Below are positions 4,641 through 7,129 of a stretch of 7,129 bases of DNA, piece by piece. Below the pieces are notes generated by a model. That model had not been told where the DNA came from. It made no database searches and worked only from the letters and a program-made list of their open reading frames with translations. Location of the stretch: the NCBI GenBank assembly GCA_002494895.1, contig DADA01000007.1, forward strand, positions 1-7,129, given 5' to 3'. This DNA comes from Nitrososphaera sp. UBA210. GTDB lineage: Archaea; Thermoproteota; Nitrososphaeria; Nitrososphaerales; Nitrososphaeraceae. The position numbers were made by a program, and so were the translations under genes. Every line of letters begins with the position of its first letter. The stretch's first letter is position 1.

Positions 4641-7013
4641 TTGAAATTTCGAGCTGGCACCGGCGGGAGCGGAAATTGCAGTGCCTACTGCAGTGGCTCT
4701 TTGTACTTTAGCATACAGCACCACAACACCGCAAGATACCTGTTCATCACACTCGCGTTCGCAGGCCTGCTCTCTACAGGCTGGTTCGGGATCCCGCTTC
4801 TCCCGAAATATTTCATAGGCAGCACGACTGACATTGTGGCTGGGCTTTTTACCCTGTTCAGCGCGCTCGGCACTATATGGGGAGTGATGGCCTACCGCGA
4901 GTTCACAAGGTCAATCGAAATCGTCATAGAGGCTAGGCTGGCGGCGCGCAAGCTCGATCCGTCGGTGGGCGAGTACGAGTACCGCTCTTATGATCCTACG
5001 ACAAAAAAATATGAAGCCGGATTCGTGCCGTCCGGGCCGATCGATTTTTGGGACAGGGAGACCCAGGTGCCTGACTGGATGGACAAGGGCAAGTACTGGC
5101 ACGTGCTGCGCAGCCTGCGAGGAGGCGACAGGGACATCAGGCTGATGGTCGTCAAGGACAAAGACCTGCCATTTGAAACAGGCCCAAGGGCCGTGGCTGT
5201 GACCAGAAGGGAAAAAGTCGTCGAAGAAAAGAAGACACAGCGTTACAGGTACGTGGTGAAGATCCCGCAGTGGCTTGTACTGAACACCGAGCGCAAGAGG
5301 TACGCCGGCAATTCCGAGATCGCCGCCACAGAGCTGAGCGCACTCATTTCCGATCTCAACAAAAAGATAGTCGACGCCTCCACCGAGGTGGCAGAGTGGG
5401 AAGGGCAGAGGATAAGATATCCTTGGAGGATAATGACGCTTGGCAAGTACCTCAACAAGAGCCTGCCCCTCAGGATCGTATACCGGCAGGTAATCCGGAA
5501 TTTTCCAGGCGCCAAAAGGCGCGTGGTGGACGAAACTAACGCCGGCCTGGCAAGTATAAAGGATGACGACCTAGTCGAGTCACTCCTTGAACTTGCTTTA
5601 AGAAAAGGCATTCCTCGAGAAAGGATGGACATGATCCAGATCCTGATCAGGTTCCTGAAAAACGCGTACACACGGCAGGGCTTGGGAGAGGGCGCCAGTG
5701 AATATCACAGCTTCCACCATTCGCTTGAAGTTTCGTACATGGCGATGCACATGCTGCCCCGTGAACTCGAGCAGTTCACTTTTGGGCCAAAAGACTATGA
5801 ACTAATACTCGTCGCAAGCCTTCTCCACGATTACGATCCGTCCCAGGCCACTCTCGCGACAAAGTCGGCGATGCCAAAGGGCCCAAGCGTCGTCAGGACC
5901 ATGGAGGAGATTCAGAGATCGAGGATAATAGACGCATACTTTGCGATGAGCAGAGATGAATTCGAGAATTACTTTCGCGAGCTAAAGTCAGGGCTTGCGC
6001 CTCCTGCCGAGTATTCTACGACGCACCCCGAACATGTAAAGTCAGAATGGAGCTCTGTTGAAAGCACAACAGTTGAGGCCCTTATCTGGAGGACGGACTT
6101 TCCTTTCAAGAAGCAGAAACTTGCGCAGGAAATGTTTGCCCGTCTCTTGATGCAGCTGACAAGCAGGGGTCAGGACGGCGGCAGGGTGGAAATACTGGGC
6201 GAGGTCTTGTGGCTTGCAGACCTTGCCGTGACCTACATGGGTTCCGATCCGGTAAGGGCTTGGGACAGGGTTACCAATCTGTACGACGAGCTTAACCTGC
6301 CCAGGCTTGAAGCGGTACCAAGGACCGACGCGTTCTTTGAAGACTTTGCAAGCGACGAACATTTTAATGAAATCATCAATATGAAATATTTCCCGGATAT
6401 TTTCCGGCAGCGATGGAAGCAGATCTATGACTTTTTCCATGAAGGTAACCCATCGACGCAGCTGATTAGGACGATAGAGGGGGCTCGCAAGATGTACTCG
6501 CGGGTCAACCTAGAGATCGGGATGAGAAGAGGTGAACTGCTGCGGTCTATGGCAGCGGACAACTGGTCGGAATACTTTATCGGAATAGGCAAGGATCAAA
6601 ACGAGGTCTTTAAGGCAAAATCTAGGTTCGGAGAGCTGGATCCGCAGAATGCATCTGCGTTCTGGGGCGACGCCGAAAAGCTCGTCCCTTCAATCACGAA
6701 CAGGTCGGTGGACAATTTCCTTCTGGTGCTGCCGGAGCACTCGGCTCCCTTTGGGACGCCCGAAGGCAGAACGCAATTCCGATCGATGCTTTCTGTTCTG
6801 ACGAAAAAGCTGACGACTGACGGCGCGCTGCGCGTCCTTACCGACGTGGAGAAGGACACACCTGCGTTCAGAGAACTTTTGGACGTAGCCGCGGAGGCTA
6901 GATTCCAATTCGCAGAGAACAGTGACGGATCTTATTTTCCAAAGGACTGGCGAGATCTGGAATTCAAAGCCGGGGTCAAGCCCCAGATCTTGATGTTTAT
7001 TCTCAACCAATAG
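4641..7013 (+). CDS. Membrane-anchored HD phosphohydrolase (PDE-like) fused to a degenerate TrmB-like domain
   Basis: A 790-residue protein of unknown role. Two hydrophobic helices lie at about 33-54 and 63-85, then an unrecognised soluble region to about 345. The HD domain spans about 350-600: EYHSFHHSLEV with His360, LLHDYDPS with His396-Asp397, IWRTDF at 482-487 and LADLA with Asp527. The order and spacing of these metal ligands resemble class I cyclic-nucleotide phosphodiesterases, including the DPVRAWDRV-type stretch after the last Asp. The C-terminus (about 620-790) resembles TrmB-like Rossmann methyltransferases: LEIGMRRGELL, FIGIG, GDAEKL, DNFLLVLPEH and GALRVLTD. The middle Gly of motif I and the acidic residue after strand 2 are missing, so SAM binding is doubtful. 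The start is uncertain: TTG 4641 has weak GGCAGG 7 bases upstream; TTG 4701 would give MYFSIQHH directly before helix 1. The HD call is firm; the other two domain calls are motif-based inference. Confidence 0.85.
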   Translation: MKFRAGTGGSGNCSAYCSGSLYFSIQHHNTARYLFITLAFAGLLSTGWFGIPLLPKYFIGSTTDIVAGLFTLFSALGTIWGVMAYREFTRSIEIVIEARLAARKLDPSVGEYEYRSYDPTTKKYEAGFVPSGPIDFWDRETQVPDWMDKGKYWHVLRSLRGGDRDIRLMVVKDKDLPFETGPRAVAVTRREKVVEEKKTQRYRYVVKIPQWLVLNTERKRYAGNSEIAATELSALISDLNKKIVDASTEVAEWEGQRIRYPWRIMTLGKYLNKSLPLRIVYRQVIRNFPGAKRRVVDETNAGLASIKDDDLVESLLELALRKGIPRERMDMIQILIRFLKNAYTRQGLGEGASEYHSFHHSLEVSYMAMHMLPRELEQFTFGPKDYELILVASLLHDYDPSQATLATKSAMPKGPSVVRTMEEIQRSRIIDAYFAMSRDEFENYFRELKSGLAPPAEYSTTHPEHVKSEWSSVESTTVEALIWRTDFPFKKQKLAQEMFARLLMQLTSRGQDGGRVEILGEVLWLADLAVTYMGSDPVRAWDRVTNLYDELNLPRLEAVPRTDAFFEDFASDEHFNEIINMKYFPDIFRQRWKQIYDFFHEGNPSTQLIRTIEGARKMYSRVNLEIGMRRGELLRSMAADNWSEYFIGIGKDQNEVFKAKSRFGELDPQNASAFWGDAEKLVPSITNRSVDNFLLVLPEHSAPFGTPEGRTQFRSMLSVLTKKLTTDGALRVLTDVEKDTPAFRELLDVAAEARFQFAENSDGSYFPKDWRDLEFKAGVKPQILMFILNQ

Positions 7014-7019
7014 AATGCC

Positions 7020-7025
7020 TTAAAT
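7020..7025 (+). promoter_or_regulatory. TATA-like box for tRNA-Arg
   Basis: TTAAAT is centred about 31 bases before the mature tRNA 5' end, the same spacing as for tRNA-Val. It starts 7 bases after the stop of the HD-domain gene. Confidence 0.5.
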
Positions 7026-7053
7026 GGGCGCTGGAAAAGTTGAAACAATGCGC

Positions 7054-7128
7054 GGGCTCGTAGCTCAGCATGGACAGAGCGAACGCCTCCTAAGCGTTAG
7101 GTCGAGGGTTCGAATCCCTCCGGGCCCG
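7054..7128 (+). tRNA. tRNA-Arg (anticodon CCU)
   Basis: The acceptor stem GGGCTCG/CGGGCCC has one U-G pair. The D arm is GCTC/GAGC with the GG of the D loop. The anticodon arm AACGC-CTCCTAA-GCGTT gives CCU, reading AGG. A 5-base variable loop is followed by T arm GAGGG-TTCGAAT-CCCTC and discriminator G. No intron. The window ends one base after the discriminator, so an encoded CCA cannot be judged. Confidence 0.95.
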
Positions 7129-7129
7129 C

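Noticed and set aside
4373..4711. 112-codon open frame bridging the end of bluB and the start of the HD gene
   Set aside because: It overlaps conserved BluB sequence in another frame and crosses the TATA box at 4591-4600; the product looks random.
5243..5671. 142-codon open frame on the minus strand
   Set aside because: It lies fully antisense to the HD-domain gene, has no recognisable protein features, and is Ser/Arg/Leu-rich as expected for a shadow frame.
6042..6440. 132-codon open frame on the minus strand
   Set aside because: Antisense to the conserved HD core, where coding on the plus strand is certain; no independent support.
1..7129. Mobile element, CRISPR array or integration scar at the tRNA genes
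   Set aside because: No transposase or integrase, no regularly spaced repeats, and no duplicated tRNA 3' ends are visible.

Overview
The window reads as chromosomal DNA of an ammonia-oxidising-type archaeon (Nitrososphaerota/Thaumarchaeota, most like the Nitrososphaera soil lineage). This rests on TATA-like boxes about 30 nt upstream of both tRNA genes, tRNA-Val without an encoded CCA, Nitrososphaera-style histidine kinases, a BluB enzyme (this phylum makes true cobalamin) and balanced base composition. The placement is inference; there is no rRNA or other marker in the window.

Left part (1-2591, plus strand). Two adjacent paralogous histidine kinases are followed by a 72-codon gene of unknown function. 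The first kinase keeps every catalytic box. The second has lost the phospho-acceptor histidine (Gln instead) and has a damaged G1 box. Its natural N-terminal membrane segment is in frame but has no ATG, GTG or TTG to start it. No response regulator is present.

Centre (2600-3859). A tRNA-Val(GAC) gene on the minus strand shares an upstream region with a plus-strand DNA methyltransferase of the beta type (SPPY motif first, SAM motif last). This gene carries two lesions: a one-base deletion near 2950 and an in-frame TGA at 3605-3607. Both flanks of each lesion still read as good family sequence, so it is a recent pseudogene or contains sequence errors. No restriction enzyme is visible, so it looks like an orphan methyltransferase.

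Right part (3856-7129). bluB, encoding 5,6-dimethylbenzimidazole synthase, starts inside the methyltransferase stop codon. A strong TATA-like box over the bluB stop precedes a long gene of about 790 codons. I read that protein as two membrane helices, a cytoplasmic region of unknown type, an HD metal-phosphohydrolase domain resembling class I cyclic-nucleotide phosphodiesterases, and a C-terminal TrmB-like Rossmann methyltransferase domain that has lost key SAM-binding residues. This fusion is the most novel item here. The window closes with tRNA-Arg(CCU).

The genes do not form one obvious pathway. The tandem kinases, the methyltransferase-bluB pair and the membrane HD protein appear to be three separate transcription units. 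Two near-identical palindromes (2331-2348 and 2790-2808) lie before the small gene and the methyltransferase and could be shared control sites or hairpins.
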